A DNA stretch of 64,000 bases from Ephydatia muelleri (taxonomy: Eukaryota > Porifera > Demospongiae > Spongillida > Spongillidae): contig JABACO010000003.1 of assembly GCA_013339895.1 (NCBI GenBank), positions 3,086,812-3,150,811 of the forward strand, given 5' to 3'. Numbering within the stretch: the stretch's first letter is position 1; each line of letters begins with the position of its first letter. This document shows, piece after piece, positions 1-10,539 of this stretch. The notes beneath the pieces are model-generated. The model was not told the origin of the DNA, did no database searches, and saw nothing but the letters and a program-made list of their open reading frames with translations. Made by a program: the position numbers and the translations under genes.

Positions 1-288
1 TATAATGGTCATGGTGCTCATGTTATTATTAAAAATGGCGGCCAACGCGTCATATATGGCCTTACTCAAGATTGTAACACCCCTCGTTCGCCATTTGGAA
101 GCATCACGTTAACGTTAATTGCATAATTTGACGCAAATAACAATAATAGCTCAACTGATGTATAATTATGACAAAACTCAACAGGAGGGCGTTCATGATC
201 ACAAGGTTTTTTTTTTTTTTTTTTACTGTAGTACGTATTACACTCTGTGTGTGTACCGACTACGCTTGCGTTTATGCATGTGGAAACA

Positions 289-595
289 GCATGGTCTTGA
301 AGGATGGAATACTGTATACAGACAATATGAAGACGCAAAAGGATACACAAGACTCCAAATGATTGTACCTAAGGTAAGGCGAGATGACGTGTTGCAACAA
401 CTGCATAACGCATCTGCAGGGGGGGCACCTTGGTGAAGCTAAAACATTAAGTAGATTGCAGGAGAGATTTTATTGGCCAGGACACGGAGAGGCAGTGAAA
501 GCATGGTGTAGAAGAAGTTGTCCAGATTGTGCGTCCAGGAAAAATCTTTCTCTGGGACGTAGAGCACCGCTGCAGTGAGTCAACGGTGGTTACCC
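289..595 (+). pseudogene. Decayed Ty3/gypsy pol fragment, integrase zinc-binding region
   Basis: Short pieces in at least two frames read like the region before a gypsy integrase: a linker around 290-400, then LHNAS / GGHLGEAK, FYWPG and a C-x2-C pair (CPDC) around 396-530. Together these make the H-H-C-C zinc-binding domain that starts retroviral-type integrases. The frame changes near 414-425 inside a run of seven G, and earlier pieces also switch frame, so this is not a working gene. It is cut at about 605 by a DNA element, and the matching start of the integrase core resumes at 2455. Upstream (1-288) I see only an 18-19-base T run near 207 and no gene. It is a different, older insertion than the complete retrotransposon at 2836-7171. 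Confidence 0.75.
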
Positions 596-605
596 TCTAC
601 AGGTC

Positions 606-2451
606 CACAGGGAAAAAACGCGTAGAATAAATTTTTGATTTAACAATTGATTACGCAATTGTCGCTTGTGATTTGCAAATGTTTTTGACATAGGGAAATC
701 ACGCTATGATTCTTCAATATATAAAAAATCACGTCATGATTTTGCAATGATGTACAAATCAAGCGTTGATTTTCCAAGTGACAATTGATGAATCCTGTTT
801 TGATTTTATAGGTGATTTTATAGGTGATGTTTCAAATGACATTTAGTTCTTTTGTAATTAATGTATTGCACATGTATTTTGAAGGAAGTAGGCCTACGAG
901 TGGAAAATGAAATGGATTAGCAGGTTTTGCAGCTGATGGGAGAGCGCCATATGCTCAAAGCGTGACTGTTTAAATGCATCCCTCTTAAGCTGTACCGTAT
1001 CGGTCATATCCAGAAATGGCCCATACATTGGCGGTCATCTTGCCTTTTTAATTCAATTTGAATTTTAACCAACTCGATGATGTACTATAAGCATGTCTTA
1101 TTATGATATATCTACTTCAAAAAATTATTCCATTAACCATTCTTTAACTAAAATCAAGACAAAACCATATCCGTTAAGTAATTTCGCGGTTTGCGAATCA
1201 ACGAATATTCCCGTATATCTTCCCATAGACATGTATGGGGTACTTCAATACCAAGCACGCCAGATTTTTCTCAGCATTTGCCATGAGGGATTGTTAGTAC
1301 ACTAGATTTTTAGTGGGGTCGCCGTATTTTTCCTATTTAAGACGTCGCTTCCCTAGGATTGTCCTCAATGTATCCATACAATCCTAGGGAAGCGACGTCT
1401 TAAATAGGACAAATACGGCGACCCCACTAAAAATCTTGGCAAATGTAGTGTACCAACAATCCCTCATGCAAATGCTGAGAAAAATCTGGCGTGCTTGGTA
1501 TTGAAGTACCCCATACATGTCTACGGGAAAATATTCGTTGATTCGCAAACCGCGAATTAATTACTTCTGACTTTTGACCGCTCATTTCTGGATATGTGTT
1601 ATCCTAAAGTCTGTGGGTGGGTGGTACACAAAATGGCCGCAGTAATGTACATATAGGCGGCATTACGGGTGGTTTAACGGTTATAACTAGATTTACACGA
1701 GCCGAGGTTTGAGCGAATCCACCCATACGTTTCGAACTTCAAACATACATTTTACCCCAGGTCGGCCGGCACGGAACAGACTATTATAAATTAGTCAGTC
1801 AAAGTTATTTAATTTAATTTGGCATTGTTCCATGGGCTCTGTGGTAGCATCATTGCTTCAGTACCAACAGTACCGCTACCGCTACCAGAGACCTCGAGCT
1901 CTTTGGGCGCCGGCTTGGATGAATCAAGTGAAGGCCATGAGCATGCATGCGCAAGAAGAATGGATCCGGACAGTGTACCAAAAGAAACGGCTGCTGAGCA
2001 TTAAAAGGGCAAGAGCGTCTTGTGGAGTTGGAGGGACAAGCCATGAGATTGATTCCTCACCACTCACCAGAACCTGCTCGTCCTTCAAGCAACGTTAGCT
2101 CTGATGCGGACTGACGCCATCTTTCTCTTTGTCTCATTCTAATGTTTGGCCTTGTGATCATGTAATAACTGATCATTTGAGAAATCACTTATGAAATCGT
2201 GCGTTTGATTCTACACGGGATTCACTATAATAAAATCGTGTGCAAAATCACTTAGTGATTTTTTGTGGATTTTACAATGTATATTACAATTGATTCGTAA
2301 TAAAATCAATTGATAAATATTCTGCGTGATTTCTGCTTGATTGTCCAATAGATTTTTGCTATGAAATCAATCATTGATTTACCGCGTGATTCCCGAGAAC
2401 AAATCAATTCATAAATCAAGGCTTGATTCACCTCATTTTTTTCCCAGTGAC
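606..2451. mobile_element. AT-rich non-autonomous DNA element splitting the pol fragment
   Basis: The left end reads cacagggaaaaaa and the right end ttttttcccagtgac, an imperfect terminal inverted repeat. The trinucleotide gtc flanks both sides (603-605 and 2452-2454), and the integrase reading continues across the join. The interior (about 630-840 and 2160-2440) is a loose repeat of motifs such as attgatt, gcgtgatt and aaatca. No protein is recognisable inside. The end sequence is shared with the 151-base element at 23217-23367, so the two may be relatives, with a 3-base duplication typical of PIF/Harbinger-type elements. Boundaries are inferred from the interrupted pol fragment and could be off by a few bases. 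Confidence 0.6.
1176..1566. repeat. Foldback: ~190-base inverted repeat with 15-base loop
   Basis: The arms 1176-1362 and 1378-1566 are reverse complements with a few small differences; the centre reads cctaggattgt ... acaatcctagg. Outer segments (catatccagaaatg near 1004 and its complement near 1587) extend the symmetry, so the full element may be about 1001-1601. It lies inside the AT-rich element at 606-2451. The reading frames across it are by-products of the palindrome. It looks like a foldback/MITE. Confidence 0.8.
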
Positions 2452-2454
2452 GTC

Positions 2455-2580
2455 ACAGCAGTAGACATCGTGGGCCCTTTTCCGCGTGGACAAAGTGGGA
2501 ATGCGTACATTCTGGTCACCCGATGGGTCTACGTACATGTATATGCTATTCCGAACCAGGAATCTGTGACAAATAGCAGA
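2455..2580 (+). pseudogene. Decayed gypsy pol fragment, start of integrase core
   Basis: The frame reads AVDIVGPFPRGQSGN and YILVT, which is the first catalytic-Asp block of a retroelement integrase core (D in DIVGPF). It ends after about 40 residues at a stop followed by a GGA microsatellite. It continues the zinc-binding fragment at 289-595 and was separated from it by the 606-2451 insertion. No second Asp or Glu block follows, so it is a relic. Confidence 0.75.
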
Positions 2581-2745
2581 TAGGAGGAGGAGGAGGAGAA
2601 GGAGGAGGAGGAGGAGGGGGAGGAGGAGGAGGAGGAGGGAGGAGGAGGGAGGAGGAGGAGGGAGGAGGAGGAGGAGGAGGAGGAGGAGGAGGAGGGAGGA
2701 GGAGGAGGAGGGAGGAGGAGGAGGAGGGAGGAGGAGGAGGAGTTT
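2581..2745. repeat. (GGA)n microsatellite
   Basis: About 160 bases of GGA/GGGA units. The polyserine/leucine reading on the minus strand is an artefact of the repeat. Confidence 0.95.
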
Positions 2746-2835
2746 AGTTTATACGATTTCAATGCGCATGCAGCAAACTTTATTCCATGGTGTTGTGCGT
2801 TGTCATCCTACCACCGACTAGTTGGGCGTGGCCCG

Positions 2836-2970
2836 TGTGATGTCTTAACACCAAATTGTCATAATTGCAAAGCACGAACCAGGTCTACAAAAACAACACA
2901 ACAACCTATTCTAATTAATGCATACTCTAGACCAAAAATGTCCACTGCGCATGCGCACATATATCTAACA
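2836..2970 (-). repeat. 3' LTR of the gypsy element
   Basis: A 135-base direct repeat of 7037-7171, identical by eye. It ends in TGT/ACA and contains the palindromic tgcgcatgcgca. It is the 3' LTR because the coding strand is minus. Confidence 0.95.
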
Positions 2971-2983
2971 CCCTCCCCCTACT
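2971..2983 (-). promoter_or_regulatory. Polypurine tract of the gypsy element
   Basis: On the minus strand agtagggggaggg directly precedes the 3' LTR. That is the position and composition expected of the plus-strand DNA primer in reverse transcription. Confidence 0.75.
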
Positions 2984-2998
2984 CTGTAAGTATTGTTT

Positions 2999-4684
2999 CT
3001 AAAGTCTCTGAGGAGGCTTCCGTATTCGGGTTGGATATCTCCTCTGCTCCGGATTTTGAATACTGGTGTTAGAACCAGCATTAACTCCATTGTGTAAATC
3101 AGTTTGGATGGCTGGTAACTCAACAGGAACTGTACTTGATGCCGGTAGGTTAGACGTAACTTCCTGGGGTGGTTTTGAAACTGAAGGGCATGGCGGCTGG
3201 TGCTCATTCATGGGCTGCAGGGTAGCTGATCCTTCATTTGTCGACTCGATAACTGGTGGCATGTAAGTTTCAGGTAGCAGTAAAGGGTCACCAGACTCAC
3301 AAGGCATTTCAACCTGATCATCCACAGAAGTTCTCAATTGATCCACATGACGTTTCCAAAATGCTCCACTTGACACTTGCACTAAGTATGTCAGAGGACC
3401 TAGACGTTCAACTATTACACCTGGTACCCAGTCTGGTCCATTTAGTAAATTCCGACTCATCACGTTCTGACCCAGAAAGAATTCTCGAAAGGGTGAGTTA
3501 CCATCATGACACGCCTTTTGTTTGGCTTGCTGTTCATTCACACGAGACTCTACATCAGGTCTCAGTAAATCCAGACGACTCCGTATTTTCCTACCTAGGA
3601 AAAGTTCACAAGGAGCAACATTTGTGGTTGCATGTGGGGTAGTACGATATGAAAACAGGAAAGACGCCAGACGTTGGGACAATGTTCCACCATTACTTGC
3701 GTTCACCTTCATGAAATTTTTGAATGTCTGCACCAATCGCTCTACAGCTCCATTCGAAGAAGGATGATAAGGAGTACACTTAATATGCTTCACCCCGTTC
3801 ATTTTCATGAATTCCTCAAAACATCCAGACACAAACTGGGGACCATTATCAGAGACAAGTTGTTCAGGAATTCCATAGGAAGCAAACATCCTACGCAGCT
3901 CCTCTATAGTGCACTGGGCACTAGTTGTGGTCATGTTAACCACCTCTGGCCACTTGGAATGTGCATCAACAACCAGTAAGAACATTTTACCCTGGAAAGG
4001 ACCCGCAAAATCCACATGCACTCGTTGCCATGGTCTGGTAGGCCACAACCAGGGATGTAAAGGAGCAGATGGTGGGGAATTTCTCACTGTCTGGCAGGGT
4101 TGGCAGTTCTTTACATGATGCTCAATATCGTTGTCCAATCCTGGCCACCAAACATAACTTCTCGCCAATGCCTTCATGCGCACCACTCCTGGGTGATTCT
4201 TATGTAATTCTCCCAAAACCTTGGATTGTAATGCCTGAGGCACGACAACTCTAATACCCCACAAAATGCAACCCCCTTCAGTGTCCAACTCAGCCTGACG
4301 ACTTTGATAGGGCTTCAGATCATCGCTGACCACTCCTGGCCATCCTTGCTGCATTAACAGGAAAACCTTACTGAGTATAGGGTCTCTCCTTGTAGCTCTT
4401 TGCAACTGCATTGCTGTTACTGGAAGTGAATGTACCTGACTTATATTAAAAATTGCTGTTTCGGGTACATCACTGCTGTTGTCACGATCTTTAGAAACAA
4501 CTGGCAACCTTGAGAGCCCATCTGCATTTGAGTGCCTCTGTGTAGGTCGGAATTCAAGATCATATGAATAAGCAGAAAGTATCAATGCCCATCGCTGGAG
4601 GCGAGCAGCAGCTAATGTAGGTATCCCACTTGTTGGACCTAACAATGTGACCAGGGGCAGTAACCAGGACAAACTTACGACCAT
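2999..4684 (-). pseudogene. gag-pol, 3' portion: RNase H end, integrase, C-terminal tail
   Basis: This is the downstream part of the retrotransposon polyprotein, in a different frame from the upstream part. After the end of the RNase H/connection region it has an integrase zinc-binding domain (H-x4-H ... C-x2-C with CQPC). The core has the catalytic blocks VDFAGPF (Asp), SDNGPQF (Asp) and NGAVERL (Glu), and a later region that resembles the C-terminal DNA-binding part. The tail ends with YPTRIRKPP before the stop at 2999. All visible integrase catalytic residues are present. The first ~20 residues overlap the end of the upstream frame (4560-4684), and a conserved stretch just before this junction is missing. 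That is most simply explained by a small deletion, not by a programmed frameshift. Integrase would normally insert the cDNA copy into host DNA. Confidence 0.92.
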
Positions 4685-7016
4685 ACAAGTATTGGTGGAA
4701 TTTCTTTACACCATATACTAGAGATAAGGATTCCTTTTCAATTTGCGAATAGCTAAGTTCAGCTGCAGAAAGTGTCCGAGAAGCGAAAGCTATGGGACGT
4801 TCCTGTCCATCTTGGTAAGTGTGAGATATTACTGCCCCGATACCATAAGCGGAAGCATCACCAGCAAGTTTTAATGGTAAGCTTGGATCATAATGTGCAA
4901 GTACTGGAGCAGACACCAAACGTTCCTTGGCCTTAACAAATGCACTCTGGCACTCCGAAGTCCATTCCCATCTTCTATTACTCTTCAAGAGTTCATTTAG
5001 TGGCTGTAATAATGTCGATAATTGCTGAATAAACCTTCCATAATAATGCAACAATCCCAGAAACGACCTCAATTCTTGGACATTTTTAGGTGCAGGGGCG
5101 TTTTTTACTGCCTCAACCTTACTATCTGTGGTATGGATTCCAGAGACATCAATTTTATGCCCAAGATACTGAACAGAATCTTGAAATAAGGCACATTTAT
5201 CCTTTTTAACCTTAAGACCATGATGCTGTAACCGCTTCAAAACCTCCTTTAACTGGATAAAATGCTCCTTTTCCGTTGAACCGGTTACCAGAATGTCATC
5301 AATGTAACACATAACGTGTTTCATGCCCTGAAGGATAACATCCATGGTTTTCTGAAACAATGCCGGTGCCGATGCCACACCAAAAGGTAAGCGTGTATAC
5401 CTGTACAGACCCTTATGGGTATTGATAGTCACAAATTTCTGTGACTCCTCATCTAGGCACATTTGCTGGTAAGCTTGGGAGAGATCAAGCTTAGAAAACT
5501 TTTGTCCTCCCACTAGACTCGCAAACAGGTCCTCAGGTTTAGGTAAGGGGTACTGGTCCACGTCTAATACCCCATTTACAGTAACCTTATAATCCCCACA
5601 GATCCTTATCTGACCATCACCCTTTGGAACTACAACAATTGGGGCTGCCCATTCACTATGATCCACCTTCTTTATGACCCCCTCCTGTTCTAAGCGATCC
5701 AATTCCTTTTCCACAGCCTCTCGTAACGCAAAAGGTACAGTACGCGCTTTGAAGAATTTCGGTACTGCATTTGGCTTAACCTGCAGCCTGGCGTGTACAC
5801 CCTTTAGGGTTCCCAGCCCACCCTGGAATACCTCATGGTATCTCTTCAACAAGGAGTCTAGCATCGTAGCACGGTTAACACTGGCAACCTGACCCACTGT
5901 TTTCCAGTCAAGCTTGATGTGCCTTAACCAATCACGTCCCAGCAAGCTTGGACCCGTACCCTTGACCACATACAGCACCAATGTACTCAATTGCTGATTA
6001 TAACTCACTGCTACTTTTGCCTCGCCCACTACTGAAATGGGATCACCTGTATACGTCCTTAGTAACACCCTGGAGTTTCTCAACTTGACATCCAAGTTCA
6101 ACTTCTTCCAGGTTCTCTCTGAAACAAGGGTCACAGCAGATCCTGTATCTATGTCAAACTGAACTGTCCTTCCTTCGATACCCAGCTCCACACAAAAAGG
6201 ACAACTGTTCTTTAGTCCCACCACCAATACATTCTGAGACTGATCAATATCGTCTTCAACCCACTGGGTGTCTGCCGACTTTGGGGCCTGTCTATGCCGT
6301 GGCACTTGAGCTCCTCGACACACTCTAGCAAGATGACCAATTTTACCGCACTTGTGACATTGTGCCTTTTGATGATGACAACTAGTTGCTAGATGAGGAC
6401 CACCACACCTAAAACAAACAGGTTTCTTCTTTGGTCCATTTACCGATGTAGATGTACTAGAGGATACTTGCTTAACCTCCTCAGTCACTGAAGATGTACT
6501 AATTGTCTTGCTGTTCAATTCAGCAGCCTCCATTCCCGTTGAGATTTCCACAGCCTTTTGCAGTGACAGATTAGATTCTGACAGCAGTCTCCTTTGAATG
6601 CTGTGATTTCTCAAACCACAAACCAGCCGATCTCGTAAAGCCTCTTCAAGGAAGCCTCCAAACTGGCAGTGTGTCGCTAAGCGTCGTAGTTGAGCCATGA
6701 ACTCTGTCACGGACTCTTCCTCTTCCTGCGTTCTTCGATAAAACCGAAAACGCTCTGCGATAACTAGCGGTTTTGGTTCAAAGTGTTCAACCAATACCTT
6801 TGAAATTTGTTCAAACGACTTGGCCTTTACATCCTCTGGTAAGAAGAGGTCCTTAAGCAGCGAAAAATGCCTTGCGCCAATCACTGTTAAGAGAACCGCA
6901 ACCTGCTTATCGTCACCTACACTATTTGCCAACAAAAACAACTTCACTCGCTCCAAGTATGCCGATGCCTTTTCGTTCTCTGGTTGAAATTCGCTCAATT
7001 GTCCAATTGTAGCCAT
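4560..7016 (-). pseudogene. gag-pol, 5' portion: gag, protease, reverse transcriptase, RNase H
   Basis: I place the start at the ATG at 7016 (MATIGQ), 21 bases inside the 5' LTR edge. An in-frame ATG at 7076 would lie in the LTR. Domains in order: a gag helical region; two CCHC knuckles (CFRCGGPHLATSC, CHKCGKIGHLARVC; roughly 6320-6420); aspartic protease with DTGSA (about 6141-6149); reverse transcriptase with the YIDD catalytic box (5296-5307); and RNase H with GDASAYGIGAV. The frame then leaves the family pattern near 4665 and runs to a stop at 4560 in unrelated sequence, while the family sequence continues in the frame starting at 4684. Up to that break the protein looks intact. As one polyprotein it would supply particle assembly, processing and reverse transcription. 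Confidence 0.93.
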
Positions 7017-7036
7017 TGCTTCACCCTCGTCGCCAA
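7017..7036 (-). promoter_or_regulatory. Primer-binding-site region
   Basis: Between the 5' LTR and the gag ATG the minus strand reads ttggcgacgagggtgaagc. This is where a tRNA primer pairs in LTR elements. I cannot say which tRNA from sequence alone. Confidence 0.6.
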
Positions 7037-7171
7037 TGTGATGTCTTAACACCAAATTGTCATAATTGCAAAGCACGAACCAGGTCTACAAAAACAACAC
7101 AACAACCTATTCTAATTAATGCATACTCTAGACCAAAAATGTCCACTGCGCATGCGCACATATATCTAACA
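7037..7171 (-). repeat. 5' LTR of the gypsy element
   Basis: A 135-base direct repeat of 2836-2970. It should carry the promoter for the minus-strand transcript. The duplicated target gcccg follows at 7172. Confidence 0.95.
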
Positions 7172-7270
7172 GCCCGACCTCAGCGTGCCGTATAAAAGTA
7201 AGGCCACGCCCAACTACCCCCTGACCCGAGGTCATGTAATGCCTATTGCAATGGATTAATGAGACGATTT

Positions 7271-7285
7271 TGTGTGTGCGTGTGT

Positions 7286-7362
<77 letters not shown>
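7271..7362. repeat. (TG)n microsatellite
   Basis: About 90 bases of nearly pure TG. The His-Thr and Cys-Val readings are artefacts. From 7363 to 8125 I see no gene, only a small inverted repeat (tctggcgtagca at 7457 with its complement near 7500) and a G/A-rich stretch at 7930-8070. Confidence 0.95.
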
Positions 7363-7364
<2 letters not shown>

Positions 7365-8125
7365 GCCAGAATCTTGCAGTTAACAGACATAGCAACCAGT
7401 TTCAATGTTTGATGCGGGGCCATGGTGCAGCGAAAATGAGACATAATTCACGTTAGTCTGGCGTAGCACAGCCACGTTTATTTGCGGAGTGCATGTATGC
7501 TACGCCAGATTACTTACAAGTACAATATTTATACGAGTACAATTCATAGTCCCGTTCATGTTACCGGTACTAGTAGAAACGGTGAACGTGTGTGTTGGCT
7601 GATCAAAGACAGGCTGCATGAGGCGCGACTATAAAGCTCAGTTGCTACCTTCGACTTAGAAGCATTTCCGCAAATGGTTGTTACGTGTTGAGGACCGATC
7701 TGAGATCTCGTGCTTCATGACGTAAAGCACGACTTACTGCATTACGTGATGACCGCGATCACAAGTACTTTTTCTTTGACAATTTTTAGCACTTTTCCTT
7801 TCAGTGCAAATGCCATAAAATAGAAATAATTATGATTTTCTGATATTTCTCTATCCACTTATGCAATCGGAAATTTTTTTCGACTTAAAATGCATAGATG
7901 TCCTCTCAATGTATTGAAATTTCTGGATATGAGAAAGAAGTGGTGGTGAGGTGAAGGGGAGTTGAGAGAGAAGAGGGGAGATGGGTTAGGGATGGTTGTG
8001 GGAATGGGAGAAGACAGATGGGGTGAGGAAGGGAAGGTGAGTGGGGGAGGTAAGGAGGTAAGGGGTGCGGGATGTTGGGTGAGAACAGTGAGTTGGATAT
8101 AACAACATGTTTACGCTGAGTGGTC

Positions 8126-8353
8126 TTACATGTAGTATGTGTGTGTGTGTGTAGTATACATAGTTGTATTAGAGATGTGTAGTGTTGATAGCCATGTATG
8201 CGTGCATCCGATGATACGCTGCTCGGCTCCTAGTCCATCACTCCTTTTCAGCACACTTATCCACTTTCTTTTTCCCTGGTAACAATAAAAGTGTATTTCT
8301 GAGCCTTTTGAAAAATGGTTCTTGCAACCTGGAACCCAACAAGTATTAACCAT
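8126..8353 (-). pseudogene. THAP zinc-finger N-terminal fragment
   Basis: The minus-strand frame opens MVNTCWVPGCKNHF and continues EIHFYCYQGKRKWISVLKR. The Cys-x4-Cys near the start, the aromatic residues and the conserved Trp match the first half of a THAP domain, a DNA-binding zinc finger common in transposases and in animal regulators. The second Cys/His pair and the AVP box are not found downstream in this frame, which runs into low-complexity CA repeat. It may be a single exon of a gene continuing leftwards or a transposon remnant. Confidence 0.5.
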
Positions 8354-9399
8354 CGCAACCTTGTCATGACAGGAAGCAAAATGTTAATTATGACGTAATA
8401 TCATTATATCCCTATTTTTTATATCATTATACTACACACACACACACACACATGAGAACATGTACCAGATGCTGCTATACACAGTCACTCTGCTTTTGGG
8501 AGTCTTTGTTCGTGAAAACGAATGTGAGTTAATGCATGGCATGCGCTTACTATACAGGTCCCGTGTGCGCGAGCACTGACGTGCATGGTCGTTCACTTTA
8601 AATAGCATGCTGACTCGGCAAGTGTGGGCGGTGTGTGAGAACATTTTAGCTGCACGATAGCATGAGGAATTTCGCTGGAAACATTCGATGCTGCAAACGT
8701 TTCGCAATCGGGAGGACGTGCAATATTTCGACTTCGAGGAATGCATGACGCCCTCGCAACGGTAACCATTCAAGGCCTTTCACCCTCGAAAGGTACTCGC
8801 TATTTACAGCATAACGGTATAATCTCTACGAGTTCCGTGTTGCAGACAGAGTTAATTAGTGAGAAACAACAAAGTGCAATCATGGCGTACTGATCAATTA
8901 GTAAACGACAGAGATAATTGACTTTATAATGCTAGTAACAGCAACGTATTTGAATCGCACAATATGAAAACTAGCAATGTGTCCCTCTCGTAGTGGAGGC
9001 ATATGGAGGCTGGGGAACCACTGCAAAGGAAGCATTCTCAAGAATTGCTAGGCGCTTGGCCATCCACTCCCACTCATCCAATTCTGAAACGCTACATGCA
9101 AAAGTATTGTCGCCTCGGCACTGTTTGGATGCGGCAAAATGCCCGAGTCATTCTGCATCATTTTCGTGGTGTGATTTGGTTTGGTTAATGTTTATTTAAT
9201 TATTTAGCAAATGAAACGATTTTCATGGTATTAAGAACAGAATAGAATCGCCCCGCCCCTCACTGTTCTACAAAGTTATTGTATACTTAGCATGAAGTTT
9301 AAAAGCTTCGTATTCATCTTGAAATGGGGGAAAGTGTCATGCAAAGTTGTGCAGCATTTCGAAAACTTTGCAACTCAGTAGTAGTATTTTATTTTTTTG
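8354..9399. other. No recognisable gene
   Basis: AT-rich sequence with a short CA run at 8434-8452. Short open frames here have no family signature. The 5' exons of the receptor gene that resumes at 12934 could be in or upstream of this stretch, but I could not identify a signal-peptide exon. Confidence 0.5.
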
Positions 9400-9654
9400 T
9401 AAGCCACTAAGGCTTGAAACCTGTTAGTGTAGAAAAAAACGGTTGTAAGAGGTTATTAAAAATTTTAAAAACCGGTCGGTTAAGGTGATTGTTTAAAAAA
9501 TAATCGGTCGGTTGCGGTTGTTCTCTTTAAAACAACCGGTTCTTTCCGGTTTAACTGTTAATTAATTATCAATTATTAATGCAAAATCGATATCTCGATG
9601 GGACCAAAAGCTAAGCCAGCATAACCTCGGGCTTTGCCACATGGCAAAAAAGAT

Positions 9655-9798
9655 GGCTCGCGGCGTACCCTTAAGCATGTCGCGGATCCCGCCGCGTACA
9701 AAGACATCTACTTTGTAGCGGATATAATTGCCGAGCGAATGACAAAAAAGCGCAAAGAATGGCTCGTGCGATGGAAAGGGTTTAGCTTGAACATTTAA
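9655..9798 (+). pseudogene. Chromodomain remnant
   Basis: The frame ending at the stop 9796-9798 reads YKDIYFVADIIAERMTKKRK then EWLVRWKGFS. This is the first two strands of a chromodomain (aromatic residue, V-x-x-I-I, then the W/Y-LV-[RK]-W-K-G box). The usual continuation with the conserved N-T-W-E block is absent: the frame stops five residues after the WKG box. It is probably captured or decayed retroelement or host sequence within the TIR element. Confidence 0.6.
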
Positions 9799-10077
9799 GC
9801 GGTTGTGAGCTAGTTTTGAGGAAGAGCGTGACTGAAAACAAGCAGATGATGATGATGCACGGGGACAGAAAAGGAAGAGACGCGATGATGACGAGGAGGC
9901 AGGTACATCACAAGAACTTGCATCAATATTGGGTTGGAACTGACTCTATCTCCCTAATGCTGAGTCCACGCACTTTGTCTGAACGAGACGCGGTGCGCGG
10001 ACTCACTATTAGAGGTGTTGCATTGACGCCACGCGCGTCTTGATTACATAGTAATAATAGTATGCTGCTATAATTAT

Positions 10078-10373
10078 ACAAGTAAATAAAAACATTCTCT
10101 AACGAGAAAGTTGTTGGCATATAGGATTGACCAATGGTGGTGTAAAAAGCACGGAAACAAGAGTGACAGAAATTTGACTGGAAAATTGAAATAGGCCTAT
10201 ATTTAGCCCATTACTCAGGCATGTACTGTTACAACGTTAGTGTGCTAAATATAGGCCTATTTCAATTTTCCAGTCAAATTTCTGTCACTCTTGTTTCCGT
10301 GCTTTTTACACCACCATTGGTCAATCCTATATACCAACAACTTTCTCGTTAGAGAATGTTTTTATTTACTTGT
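10078..10373. repeat. Foldback with 130-base arms
   Basis: Arms 10078-10207 and 10244-10373 are almost exact reverse complements, with a 36-base loop. The arms contain taggcctat blocks. It lies within the TIR element, downstream of the minus-strand gene. Confidence 0.9.
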
Positions 10374-10539
10374 TTCATTAGTTTTTTCGTCTGGCGTCTT
10401 TATAAGTGGTCACAAATTGATTTTAATTTTCAAAGGGAGGGAGGGAGGTTTAACATTTTAATAATAGAAATTATATGTATAGGAGTTCTAAATGTTATTT
10501 ACTGTTCGGCCTTGTCCTCTATGTCTCCCCCAGCCTCTT

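Larger units (their letters stand above)
2836..7171 (-). mobile_element. Complete Ty3/gypsy LTR retrotransposon
   Basis: A 4336-base element in minus orientation. It has two 135-base LTRs (2836-2970 and 7037-7171) starting TGT and ending ACA, flanked by the 5-base duplication gcccg (2831-2835 and 7172-7176). Its coding region has the order gag, zinc knuckles, protease, reverse transcriptase, RNase H, integrase, which is the Ty3/gypsy order. I found no difference between the two LTRs by eye, which points to a young insertion. The coding region is nevertheless split into two overlapping frames at the RNase H/connection boundary, so this copy is probably not autonomous. Confidence 0.95.
2819..7216. 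repeat. 15-base inverted arms bracketing the retrotransposon
   Basis: tagttgggcgtggcc at 2819-2833 is the exact reverse complement of ggccacgcccaacta at 7202-7216. Removing the retrotransposon and one copy of its target duplication leaves these arms about 26 bases apart, so the element landed in the loop of a small hairpin or MITE. A tataaaa sequence (near 7191) lies in this loop. Confidence 0.7.

Noticed and set aside
8432..8773. Minus-strand frame of 113 codons near the THAP fragment
   Set aside because: No domain, no splice context and mixed composition. It does not resemble the missing 5' exons of gene 1.
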